64,000 nt of DNA, from positions 96,084 through 160,083 of the forward strand of contig CALLPE010000029.1 of assembly GCA_938015445.1 (NCBI GenBank), in the 5' to 3' direction. Of the stretch, positions 1 through 7,354 are shown piece by piece. Position numbers and translations under genes: made by a program. The DNA comes from an uncultured Pirellulales bacterium (GTDB taxonomy: Bacteria > Planctomycetota > Planctomycetia > Pirellulales > Thermoguttaceae). The notes below the pieces were generated by a model. That model was not told where the DNA came from and did no database searches. It worked only from the letters and a program-made list of their open reading frames with translations. Within the stretch, counting starts at the first letter, position 1. The number at the start of each line of letters is the position of its first letter.

Positions 1-52
1 TGCGAGCCGGCGGGTTGCAACAGCTAAACTTCGGCGTCGGCCAGGAGTGCCT

Positions 53-141
53 CCCTTCTGACCAATAATCAGAAGGGCCTGGTTCAGCCAACGGCGGCGG
101 CCCAGCCAAACAATCAGGTTGGGCCGCCGTTGTCGTTTCTT
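53..141 (+). terminator. Two adjacent hairpins, probable terminator of a gene to the left
   Basis: Bases 53-61 and 69-77 form a perfect 9-bp inverted repeat (CCCTTCTGA / TCAGAAGGG) with a 7-nt loop. Bases 90-104 pair with 120-131 (AACGGCGGC..CCCA / TGGGCCGCCGTT) with a 3-nt bulge, and a T-rich stretch follows (GTCGTTTCTT). A frame open from base 1 ends in TAA at 25-27, so these hairpins may close a gene that lies mostly outside the window. Confidence 0.5.
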
Positions 142-198
142 GGCGGCACTGGAGCCAAGCGCAACTATTCTTGGCGGCACTGGAGCCAAGCGCAACTA
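137..198. repeat. 31-bp direct tandem repeat, 2 copies
   Basis: The 31-bp unit at 137-167 is repeated without change at 168-198 (core TTGGCGGCACTGGAGCCAAG). No supported gene covers it. Exact identity suggests a recent duplication. Confidence 0.9.
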
Positions 199-228
199 TC
201 TGCGTCAGCAAATGGCGGTCCCGGCGAC

Positions 229-336
229 CTGGCAGCGGCGTAACCGATCGGATAACTGGCAGCGGCACAGGCGATCGGATAACTGGCGGGGGCATAGCCG
301 AACGGATAACTGGCGGCGGCAAAACCGATCGGATGA
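229..336. repeat. 27-bp minisatellite, 4 copies
   Basis: Units start at 229, 256, 283 and 310. Each begins CTGGC(A/G)GCGGC-like and ends (C/A)GATCGGATAA-like. The period is a multiple of three, so open frames run through it with a 9-residue repeat, but there is no ribosome binding site or recognisable protein and I treat it as non-coding. The rest of the 337-599 interval shows no gene. Confidence 0.85.
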
Positions 337-599
337 TGAGCCGACGAAGATTGTCCAGCCCCAATAGTTCACATCTTACGCATAGCTTCCATCTTGCGCA
401 TTGTTGCATCTTGGTCTGTAAATGTAGGCGTTGACCGCTGTAACACATCTAGCTACAGTACGCCGCGAACTGCGCAGATGCCTTGCCAGTGCAAGCAAGA
501 TGCAACGGTGTGTAGCGCGCGGGGTAACGGGCCACGGCAGGGATTGTGTGCGCAGCAGTGCTCTGTGGCCAAACTGGTATAGTGCGATAGGGTACTGTC

Positions 600-1571
600 A
601 TGGAGTCTGCTGTCATGGAAGCACCAATCAAGGACCGCCAATCGCGAGTGAGCCTCGCCGCGATGCCGGGGTTCCGACTGCCTCATAAGATCAAGACCCT
701 TTACATCACCACCAGGCATCGGACCGGAAAGTGGCTGGCCGACGCACTGGCCGCCGATAGCGCCGCCGAAGTGACAATCGAAGAGGCCGTGGGCAGCTTG
801 GCAGGCATAGCGCGGCTGCGCGAGGAGACGTTCGACGTCGTGCTAATAAGCCACGAACCGGGAGTACTGGACGCGCTGGACCTGGTCGAGGGCTATCGGG
901 CCGGAGGGGCCGAAGAGCCGATTATCGTGCTGGGCACCCAAAGCGAACAAGAGATGGCCGTCTTGTGCTACGAAGTGGGTGCCGACGGGTATCTGTGCGT
1001 GCACACCGCCACCACACGCCAATTGCTGTGGATTGCCGCCCGAGCCATCCAACGACATCAGCTTGTCCGCGAAAACCAACGCCTGACGCAAGATCAGCAA
1101 GCACGACTTCAGGCGGAGCGGGAAGACGCGGAGCGTATTTTGCGTCAACAGCGGGCGATGCTTTTCAGCCCACAAAGCCCTACCCACGCACAGCCTGCGT
1201 CGTCCGATCCTGCACCGGAACGACTTCCCCCCCCCTCCCAGCTTCCCCAGCAACTTATTCGCCACTACCGCGACTTGCTGCGCACGTACGTGATAATGGG
1301 CACCGGCAACCTGAGCTGCGAGCTTAAGCAATTGGCAGAGGTGTTGGTCAGCGCAGGCATAACCCCGAGCGAACTCATGCACCTGCATATTTACGTGCTG
1401 GAAGAGTTGGTCCGCGGCCTCGGCTCGCGCAGCGCTCGGCATGTGATGACCCGCGCCGACTTGATGATGCTGGAATTGATGCTTCGAGTTGCCGAAGGTT
1501 ACCGGTTCAGATACTACCAACGTATCAATCCTCCTAGCCAACAGTGGCTCCCAGGGTTCGCAGAACGCTGA
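600..1571 (+). CDS. Pseudo-receiver + RsbU_N domain protein with KaiA-like architecture
   Basis: A 323-aa soluble protein, probably a signalling partner protein with no enzymatic domain. Residues 30-155 have a response-regulator receiver pattern (FDVVLIS..., EEPIIVLGT, EVGADGYL). The phosphoacceptor Asp is replaced by Ser84 or His85, and the conserved Lys after strand 5 is absent, so this is a pseudo-receiver. Residues 155-190 are a charged probable coiled coil, followed by a Pro-rich linker. Residues 215-305 (RHYRDLLRTYV..., ITPSELMHLH, VAEGYRFRYY) match the N-terminal domain of the phosphatase RsbU. That domain shares its fold with the KaiA C-terminal domain, so the domain order is that of KaiA. 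The ATG at 615 has GGAG 9 nt upstream and is a good alternative start (318 aa). No kaiB, kaiC or rsb partner is in the window. The domain calls come from motif reading. Confidence 0.75.
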   Translation: MESAVMEAPIKDRQSRVSLAAMPGFRLPHKIKTLYITTRHRTGKWLADALAADSAAEVTIEEAVGSLAGIARLREETFDVVLISHEPGVLDALDLVEGYRAGGAEEPIIVLGTQSEQEMAVLCYEVGADGYLCVHTATTRQLLWIAARAIQRHQLVRENQRLTQDQQARLQAEREDAERILRQQRAMLFSPQSPTHAQPASSDPAPERLPPPSQLPQQLIRHYRDLLRTYVIMGTGNLSCELKQLAEVLVSAGITPSELMHLHIYVLEELVRGLGSRSARHVMTRADLMMLELMLRVAEGYRFRYYQRINPPSQQWLPGFAER

Positions 1572-1832
1572 AGCGCCACTTGGCCCAAAGCCGCCCGAGG
1601 TGCCACCGGGCCGGCGAACAACTGTGCGCAGCCAACCGGAAGCGGCCAATCGGGTTTGTCCGCTTAGCTATAATGGGTAAGCGGCCAGATAGCGCACTTA
1701 TCCCAATGTACCAGGCGGTCGTACCACCCTGGTGGCGGACCCACCCTGTAGACGGGCGAATTGACATTGCGGCCGGGGCCGTTTTTTGCTACTAACCAGC
1801 CCCTTTAGCGATTGTTTTCGAGGGTCCGGCTC

Positions 1833-4235
1833 ATGAAGCGCATTTTATGGCTCTCCGGCGTGTTGGGCGTAATACTGATTTTGGGTGCGGTACTTTTGGC
1901 CAAGGCCCGGCGGGGCGACAACCCTGCTCCCGAGCACGATGCAGCACCCGAGCTAGCAGATCGCCTCGACGGAGAACAACCTGCGCTACCGGCGGCAACT
2001 GCACCGACACGCGCGTTCGCCTCGATGCACGTTTCAGGGCGGCCCACCAGTTGGCGCGACTCTCCGCCGGACACCACCCTGGTCGGCGGCGAAGACCTCT
2101 CCGCAGGCATTCATCCGGCGGTTAACCGACCACCGTCGACCGATCCGTTTCGATTGGTCTCCCCGAATGGGATTGTGCCAGCGCCGCGGACGACTCCCGG
2201 TGGGCTAGCAAATGCCCAAAATGATGCGGCAGAGCCAACTACGACTCAACAAGGTGCTACTAGCACCCCAGCAGACGGTTTCTTGCCGCGGGGACTGGTC
2301 GTGCAAGCGGCAGCGGAACTGCCCTCAGCGGACGAAATGTCTTCATCTGCCGGCGCGCAAACGGCGCCGCGGGCTACCCAATCGTCCCAGCTTGGCGACT
2401 CGCCGGCGCCCGCTGCGGGCCTCTCAGCACCGGCCGTTGTAGATCCTCGCCAGCCGCCCGTTGTTAGCGGACCAACAATTGCCGGGGGCCAGACCGGCCG
2501 AACCGGAGCTGCCCACAGCTCGCAAACGCCAGGGCCATCGCCGAAGCTGGCGCCTGTCGATAGCCAAGATGTCGGCGTACCAAGACTTCTGCCCAAGCAA
2601 GGCGACGCAGAAGCAAGCCAACCAGGCCACCGATCCATCCCTAAACCTGCGGAAGTATTCGACGATGCCGAGCCGGGTCGGTTGCTTACCGACCCGCAGG
2701 CAATACCCGCGGTCGCAACCGGCAGCACGGCCGGTTGGCCTCCGCAGCAACCACCGGTAATCGGCGGGGGCACGCTCGACGCGCTGGCGCCGGGCGCGTC
2801 GCAGGGCGGTGCAGGTGAGAGCCAGCTCGACGAAGGTACAGGACGACCAGGCGCGAAACAGCTCGAAGGCCCCCAGACTGCCCAATTGACCATCCAAAAG
2901 ATTGCACCTCCTGAAGTTCAGGTCGGCAAGCCGGCCACCTTCCGCATCACCGTGCGCAACAGCGGCGCCGTGGCGGCCAGCGGTGTGGAAATACGCGATC
3001 CTGTGCCCAAAGGAGCTCGTGTGGTAGGCACCAACCCGCCGGCGCAACGAGGCGTACACGGGGAACTGGTGTTCTCGGTGGGGACGCTCAAACCGGGCGA
3101 CGAGGTGTCGGTCGAAGTGCAACTGATGCCGCTGGTCGAAGGCGAGATTGGCAGCGTGGCCACGGTCAGTTTCAATGCCGACGCTTCGGGCCGCACCGTA
3201 GCCACCAAGCCGCAGCTTGTGCTGGAAACCGTTGCCCCGCAAAGCGTTCTAATCGGCGAGCAAGCAACGATCGGCATAGTCATTTCGAACCCTGGCACTG
3301 GCGTGGCCACCAACGTGGTGCTTTACGAACAGGTTCCGGAAGGCATGTATCACCCCGCCGGAAACGAGTTGGAATACGCCGTTGGCCAGTTGCGGCCCGG
3401 AGATCAGCGCAGGATAGAGTTGACGCTGATCGCCAAGCAGCCCGGCACAGTCACGAATGTGCTAGTAGCCAAGGCCGATGGGAATCTGCAAGCCGAAGAT
3501 CGGCGGACCATCGAAATAACAGCGCCCAGGCTCGAACTGCTCGTCGAAGGGCCGAAAAAACGCTATTTGGAGCGCGAAGGGACGTACCAAATCTCGATCG
3601 CCAATCCCGGCTCTGCCCCGGCCGAACAAGTGGAACTGGCGGCGGTATTGCCTTCGGGCTTGAAGTTCGTCAGCGCCAATAACAACGGGCACTACGACGA
3701 AGCCAACCGCACTGTGCATTGGCGACTGCAAGAACTGCCTACCGGCGAAAAAGGCACTGTGGAGCTTGTCACAGTGCCGGTTGAGGCCGGCCAGCAAAGC
3801 GTGCGACTGGTGGCCACCGCGCAGCGCGGCGTCCGTGTAGAGCGGGAGCATCCGGTCACGATCGAGGGAATCGCTGCGGTGATGTTCCAGGTGGCCGACA
3901 CGGTCGATCCGATCGAGGTCGGCGGAGAGACCACCTACGAGATTCGCGTAGTCAACCAAGGCTCCAAGGCGGCAACGAACCTGCGACTGGCCGTGCTCCT
4001 GCCGCCGGAGCTGAAGCCGGTGGCTGCCGACGGCCCAACGCGAAATTCGCTCGACGGGAACAATGTGATCTTCGACGGTCTGCCCCGGCTGGCTGCAAAG
4101 GCCGACACCATCTACCGCGTCCGCGTCAAAGGTACTGCTCCAGGCGACCTGCGCACGCGAATCCAGTTGATGACCGACGACATGGCCGTTCCTGTCACCA
4201 AGGAAGAAAGCACGCGGGTATTCGCCGAAGAATAA
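1833..4235 (+). CDS. Membrane-anchored DUF11/CARDB-type repeat protein
   Basis: An 800-aa protein with an N-terminal anchor (MKRILWLSGVLGVILILGAV), a long Pro/Ala/Gln-rich disordered region (about 30-350), and then four to five beta-sandwich repeats. The repeats have the pattern 'G-x-x-x-T-Y-x-I-x-V-x-N-x-G ... V-x-x-P-x-G' (for example ITVRNSGAVAASGVEIRDPVP, ISIANPGSAPAEQVELAAVL split by family spacing). This is typical of DUF11 'conserved repeat domain' proteins, which are common outer-surface proteins of planctomycetes. A TTG 21 nt upstream is also in frame, but the ATG at 1833 is preceded by GAGGG at about 10 nt and starts directly with the positively charged anchor. The gene stands alone. 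Its 3' end is duplicated just downstream (see the 4203-4268 repeat). The specific function is unknown. Confidence 0.85.
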   Translation: MKRILWLSGVLGVILILGAVLLAKARRGDNPAPEHDAAPELADRLDGEQPALPAATAPTRAFASMHVSGRPTSWRDSPPDTTLVGGEDLSAGIHPAVNRPPSTDPFRLVSPNGIVPAPRTTPGGLANAQNDAAEPTTTQQGATSTPADGFLPRGLVVQAAAELPSADEMSSSAGAQTAPRATQSSQLGDSPAPAAGLSAPAVVDPRQPPVVSGPTIAGGQTGRTGAAHSSQTPGPSPKLAPVDSQDVGVPRLLPKQGDAEASQPGHRSIPKPAEVFDDAEPGRLLTDPQAIPAVATGSTAGWPPQQPPVIGGGTLDALAPGASQGGAGESQLDEGTGRPGAKQLEGPQTAQLTIQKIAPPEVQVGKPATFRITVRNSGAVAASGVEIRDPVPKGARVVGTNPPAQRGVHGELVFSVGTLKPGDEVSVEVQLMPLVEGEIGSVATVSFNADASGRTVATKPQLVLETVAPQSVLIGEQATIGIVISNPGTGVATNVVLYEQVPEGMYHPAGNELEYAVGQLRPGDQRRIELTLIAKQPGTVTNVLVAKADGNLQAEDRRTIEITAPRLELLVEGPKKRYLEREGTYQISIANPGSAPAEQVELAAVLPSGLKFVSANNNGHYDEANRTVHWRLQELPTGEKGTVELVTVPVEAGQQSVRLVATAQRGVRVEREHPVTIEGIAAVMFQVADTVDPIEVGGETTYEIRVVNQGSKAATNLRLAVLLPPELKPVAADGPTRNSLDGNNVIFDGLPRLAAKADTIYRVRVKGTAPGDLRTRIQLMTDDMAVPVTKEESTRVFAEE

Positions 4236-4268
4236 CTGAAAAGCTCGCGGGCATTCGCCGAGGCATAA
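4203..4268 (+). repeat. 33-bp tandem duplication of the gene 3' end including stop
   Basis: The last ten codons plus TAA of the DUF11 gene (ending RVFAEE-stop) recur 33 bp downstream, in the same frame and diverged, ending RAFAEA followed by TAA (4266-4268). The shared core is CGCGGG(T/C)ATTCGCCGA. The second copy lies wholly in untranslated DNA. Confidence 0.9.
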
Positions 4269-4335
4269 CTGAACCGCCTTGCCTTGACCGATTAGCTGCA
4301 ACGGACGAAGCCACCGGGCATTAAAGCGGTGCAGG

Positions 4336-5856
4336 CTACAACCTGTCGGGCGTCCAGCGCGGACGCTCGAGCTTGGGCCTCTGTGCTGGCTGGCCTGAAT
4401 CGCTCAGGTAGGCGTGCGGGGTGGCTTCCGCTGCTTCAGCCATTGGCAGATTTTCAACGTTGTGGACGGCACTCCCATTGTAGACGCCGCTTCCATTGTA
4501 GACGCCGCTTCCATTGTAGACGCCGCTTCCATTGTGGACGCCCCTTCCATTGTGGACAGCGCTTTCATTGTGGACAGCGCTTTGCACTGCATTTAGCGCC
4601 TCGCAATTTAGCGTCTGGCAACCTGCGGCAACCGCCGCGGCCGGCGCCGGCGGTGAAGGTGTTTGATGTAACGCCGTCTGCGGTGAACGGCTTTGCTGTA
4701 ACATCGTCTGCGGTGAGGGCCTTCGCGATAACATTGTGTGCACCAAGCCGCCAGGGGCCGAACGCCATCCCTCATTATTTCGACCGCTTTGCGCGTCAAA
4801 CGCCGGCGGCACCCGACGCTGACTTTCCGCCTCATCGTGCTCGGCACGCTCCAGCAATTCAAGCGGGGGGTTAACCCGAATGGGCCGATCGGCGTGCAGC
4901 TTTCGCCCATCGCTGGTGATGTACCGCACGAACAAGTGCAGTCGCTCGTTTTGCGGCGGATGGGCGGGCCAGGGCATCTCCAGCTCGATCGCCCGGCCTG
5001 CGATCGTTGTGCGGAAGCTCCGAGCGATTTCATCTGGGGAGAAATCCCAACGGGCGATTCGGCCGGCAGGGCCATCCACAGCGGGATCGACGACCGCAAC
5101 GGATATTTCGGCAGGGGCCTCGACCAGTCGACCTTGGGCGTCGCGCGGCTCGATGACCACCATCACACCTTCGCTGCCAGAACGGCGCCGCTTGTTATAT
5201 CCGCCTGTCAGCAGTGGATTTAGAGAGATGCTCACCACTTGGCGGCTGTCTGCGGCTTCCTTAGACGCCGATCGGACTTCCGTTTCGTCGGACTGGGCTG
5301 CCGGCTCATCCAACCCTGGGAGCATGGGGCCGGATGCGTGCGCGAAGCGGCCGGCCAACTCGGCGGCCCGATAGCTCGCCCCGGCGCCGTTGGGTATAGG
5401 TTCAGGGTGACGAACGGGCGGCTCAGATCCCGACGGGCCAGGCGACCGTTCAGGAGGGGTTTTATCCGGACCGCGGAACGCTTCGGGCAACTCGTTGGTC
5501 GGTTGGCCCGGCTCGACGACCGGCGGACTGACGATTATCGTGTCATCGGCCGGTCGGGTGCCGCCGCGGCGTCGGGCCGGTTCGGTCACTGCGCGTGGCA
5601 ACGTAGCCCCACCCGGCGGAATTGGTGCCGCATCCATTGTGTATTGTTGCGTTTTTAGCTGTCTGCGCAGTGTGGCCAGCTCGCGGCGACAGCTTTCCAG
5701 CATTTCCTCGTACTCGTCGACGCAATCTTCAAGTTGGTAGATACGGTCTTCTTGCAAGCGCAACTCGCGTTCTAGCAGCACCATATTCGGGTCGGTCCGA
5801 CAACCCGACACAGCCAGACATCCTGCTAACAGCGCCCAAACTGGCCAGGGTTTCAT
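4336..5856 (-). CDS. Planctomycetal lipoprotein with coiled coil, Ig/C2-like domain and repeat tail
   Basis: 506 aa. The signal sequence has lipobox VSG-C19. Residues 25-72 form an acidic coiled coil (LLERELRLQEDRIYQLEDCV), and about 75-205 is a Pro-rich spacer. Residues 207-331 form a beta-rich domain (KRRRSGSEG, WDFSPDEIARSF, LEMPWP, RLHLFVRY) that resembles residues 54-179 of the lipoprotein at 37887-39098. The tail is repetitive: 10-residue repeats (about 360-395) and 6-residue VYNGSG/VHNGSA repeats (about 425-465), encoded by 30-bp and 18-bp DNA repeats. It probably sits on a membrane facing the periplasm. The function is unknown. The start is clear because the lipoprotein signal begins at the ATG. 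Confidence 0.85.
   Translation of the reverse strand: MKPWPVWALLAGCLAVSGCRTDPNMVLLERELRLQEDRIYQLEDCVDEYEEMLESCRRELATLRRQLKTQQYTMDAAPIPPGGATLPRAVTEPARRRGGTRPADDTIIVSPPVVEPGQPTNELPEAFRGPDKTPPERSPGPSGSEPPVRHPEPIPNGAGASYRAAELAGRFAHASGPMLPGLDEPAAQSDETEVRSASKEAADSRQVVSISLNPLLTGGYNKRRRSGSEGVMVVIEPRDAQGRLVEAPAEISVAVVDPAVDGPAGRIARWDFSPDEIARSFRTTIAGRAIELEMPWPAHPPQNERLHLFVRYITSDGRKLHADRPIRVNPPLELLERAEHDEAESQRRVPPAFDAQSGRNNEGWRSAPGGLVHTMLSRRPSPQTMLQQSRSPQTALHQTPSPPAPAAAVAAGCQTLNCEALNAVQSAVHNESAVHNGRGVHNGSGVYNGSGVYNGSGVYNGSAVHNVENLPMAEAAEATPHAYLSDSGQPAQRPKLERPRWTPDRL
4458..4583. repeat. 18-bp minisatellite, about 7 copies, inside a CDS
   Basis: Units CATTGTAGACGCCGCTTC-like start at 18-bp intervals (4476, 4494, 4512, 4530, 4548, 4566). 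They encode the VYNGSG repeats of the lipoprotein at 4336-5856. A second array of 30-bp units (about 4651-4740, core GTAACATCGTCTGCGGTGA) lies 70 bp away in the same gene. Confidence 0.9.
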
Positions 5857-6007
5857 CTAACACCTCACGTGCCGCAAAGCCTGCACGGCCCAAACACCGC
5901 AGGCAATGCTTGCAAGTAAGCCTCCGATTGTCTTGCCTGCAACGACTATTCGAGGAGAAACATCCGCGGCGCCCTCATGTCGCCGGGCAGTTGCAGGTAG
6001 CACTCCG

Positions 6008-6069
6008 TTGCCTTGTGGAATGTGTAGGATAAGCTTCTTTGCCTTGTGTGATGAAAAGTATAAGCCTCG
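6008..6069. repeat. 31-bp tandem duplication downstream of clpP
   Basis: TTGCCTTGTG..ATG......ATAAGC at 6008-6038 recurs at 6039-6069, immediately after the stop of the clpP at 6073. The copies are diverged (roughly two thirds identical). No gene lies between 5857 and 6072. Confidence 0.65.
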
Positions 6070-6072
6070 CCG

Positions 6073-6678
6073 TCACCCGTTTTGGGATTTATTTTCCGGT
6101 GCGTGTTCGATCACAGAATCGATCAATCCGTACTCCAACGCTTCCTCTGCCGACATGAAACGATCGCGGTCCGTATCGCGTTCGATCACCTCCAAGGGTC
6201 GGCCGGTGTGCTTCAGCAGGATGCGATTCATCCGTTCCTTGATTTTGATGAACTCTCGGGCGTGGATAAGGATGTCTTCGGCGCTGCCTTCCACGCCGGC
6301 CATCGGTTGGTGGATCATGATGCGCGAGTTGGGCAGTGCGCGACGTTTTCCCGCACTGCCTGCCGCTAGCAATATGGCGGCCATCGACGCGGCCTGGCCT
6401 ACGCAGTACGTTGCCACGTCGCAATTTATGAATTGCATTGTGTCGTAAATGGCCAGTCCGGCGGTAATGCTGCCGCCGGGCGAGTTTATGTACAGATGCA
6501 CGTCCGCCTTCGAGTCTTCCGATTGGAGGAACAGCAACTGAGCGATGACGCAATTAGCGACTTCGTCGGTAATTTGCGAGCCGAGAAAGACGATACGGTC
6601 TTTCAGCAGGCGGGAATAGATATCCATCGCCCGCTCTTCCCGACCGCTTTTTTCGATTACAAACGGAATCAGGGGCAT
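6073..6678 (-). CDS. clpP: ATP-dependent Clp protease proteolytic subunit, second copy
   Basis: A 201-aa serine protease subunit that forms barrels with a Clp ATPase to degrade proteins in the cytoplasm. The catalytic triad is complete: Ser98 (GQAASMAA), His123 (MIHQPMAG) and Asp172 (ERDTDRDRF). The oligomerisation core ([19 protein letters not shown]) and the usual length of about 200 residues are present. I take the ATG at 6678 ([20 protein letters not shown]). It aligns with the normal ClpP start and has AAGGAG upstream, and the frame further upstream encodes a non-ClpP-like stretch. It is third in the operon tig-clpP-clpP, 16 bp after the first clpP, so it is probably co-transcribed. It is the more classical of the two ClpPs. 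Confidence 0.97.
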   Translation of the reverse strand: MPLIPFVIEKSGREERAMDIYSRLLKDRIVFLGSQITDEVANCVIAQLLFLQSEDSKADVHLYINSPGGSITAGLAIYDTMQFINCDVATYCVGQAASMAAILLAAGSAGKRRALPNSRIMIHQPMAGVEGSAEDILIHAREFIKIKERMNRILLKHTGRPLEVIERDTDRDRFMSAEEALEYGLIDSVIEHAPENKSQNG

Positions 6679-6694
6679 CGCCAGTTCAGCTCCT

Positions 6695-7348
6695 TCACGG
6701 TTCCTCGTCTTCGCCGGCGGCTTTTTGCTTGGTGAGTATATCGTCCACCAGCCCATAGGCCTTGGCTTCCTCGGCGGTCATATAGAAATCGCGGTCGGTG
6801 TCTTTGGCTATCTGCTCGATGGGTTTGCCGGTGTGTTCGGCTAGAATGCGATTGAGGACTTCGCGCGTTCGCAGGATTTCGCGGGCTTGGATTTCGATGT
6901 CCGACACCTGACCGCCAACCGCACCATACGGCTGGTGGATCATCACCTTCGCATGAGGCAGCGCGAACCGCTTGCCCTTGGCCCCACCCGCCAACAGCAC
7001 CGCGCCACCGCTGGCCGCCAAACCGACGCAATAGGTGGCCACCGGGCAACTGAGGATTTGCATGGTATCGTAAATGGCCAGGGTGGCGGAAACGCTTCCG
7101 CCAGGAGAATTTATGTAAAAGTGGATGTCTTTGCGGCGGTTTTCGCTTTGCAAGTAAAGCAGCTTCATCACCACTTCGTTGGCGTTGCCGTCGTGGATTT
7201 CGCCTTGAAGCAGGATGATACGATTCTCCAGCAGCAGGTCGCCGAGGGTCATCTGCCGCTGGCGCTGATACTCGCGGTAAGAAAGCCTGGGATCAGGCCG
7301 GGCCGGCCCGAGTATGCTGTTCATAAGCTTCGATTCACGCTTGGACAT
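6695..7348 (-). CDS. clpP: ATP-dependent Clp protease proteolytic subunit, first copy
   Basis: A 217-aa ClpP-family serine protease subunit with a complete triad: Ser113 ([14 protein letters not shown]), His138 (VMIHQPYG) and Asp187 (KDTDRDFYM). It differs from its neighbour by a longer N-terminus (about 40 residues before the conserved core) and by GLAASGGA instead of GQAASMAA, so it is a diverged paralogue. The two may form mixed rings, as reported for some bacteria with two ClpPs. It starts 6 bp after the stop of tig, consistent with coupled translation. Met9 (7324) is a possible alternative start. No Clp ATPase gene is in the window. Confidence 0.95.
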   Translation of the reverse strand: MSKRESKLMNSILGPARPDPRLSYREYQRQRQMTLGDLLLENRIILLQGEIHDGNANEVVMKLLYLQSENRRKDIHFYINSPGGSVSATLAIYDTMQILSCPVATYCVGLAASGGAVLLAGGAKGKRFALPHAKVMIHQPYGAVGGQVSDIEIQAREILRTREVLNRILAEHTGKPIEQIAKDTDRDFYMTAEEAKAYGLVDDILTKQKAAGEDEEP

Positions 7349-7354
7349 GGGGTG

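Noticed and set aside
119..367. 82-codon frame with 9-residue repeats
   Set aside because: It arises from the 27-bp minisatellite and lacks a ribosome binding site or known family.
1661..1766. TATAAT at 1669 and TTGACA at 1761 as promoter elements
   Set aside because: Neither has a partner hexamer at 16-18 bp spacing, so they are probably chance matches.
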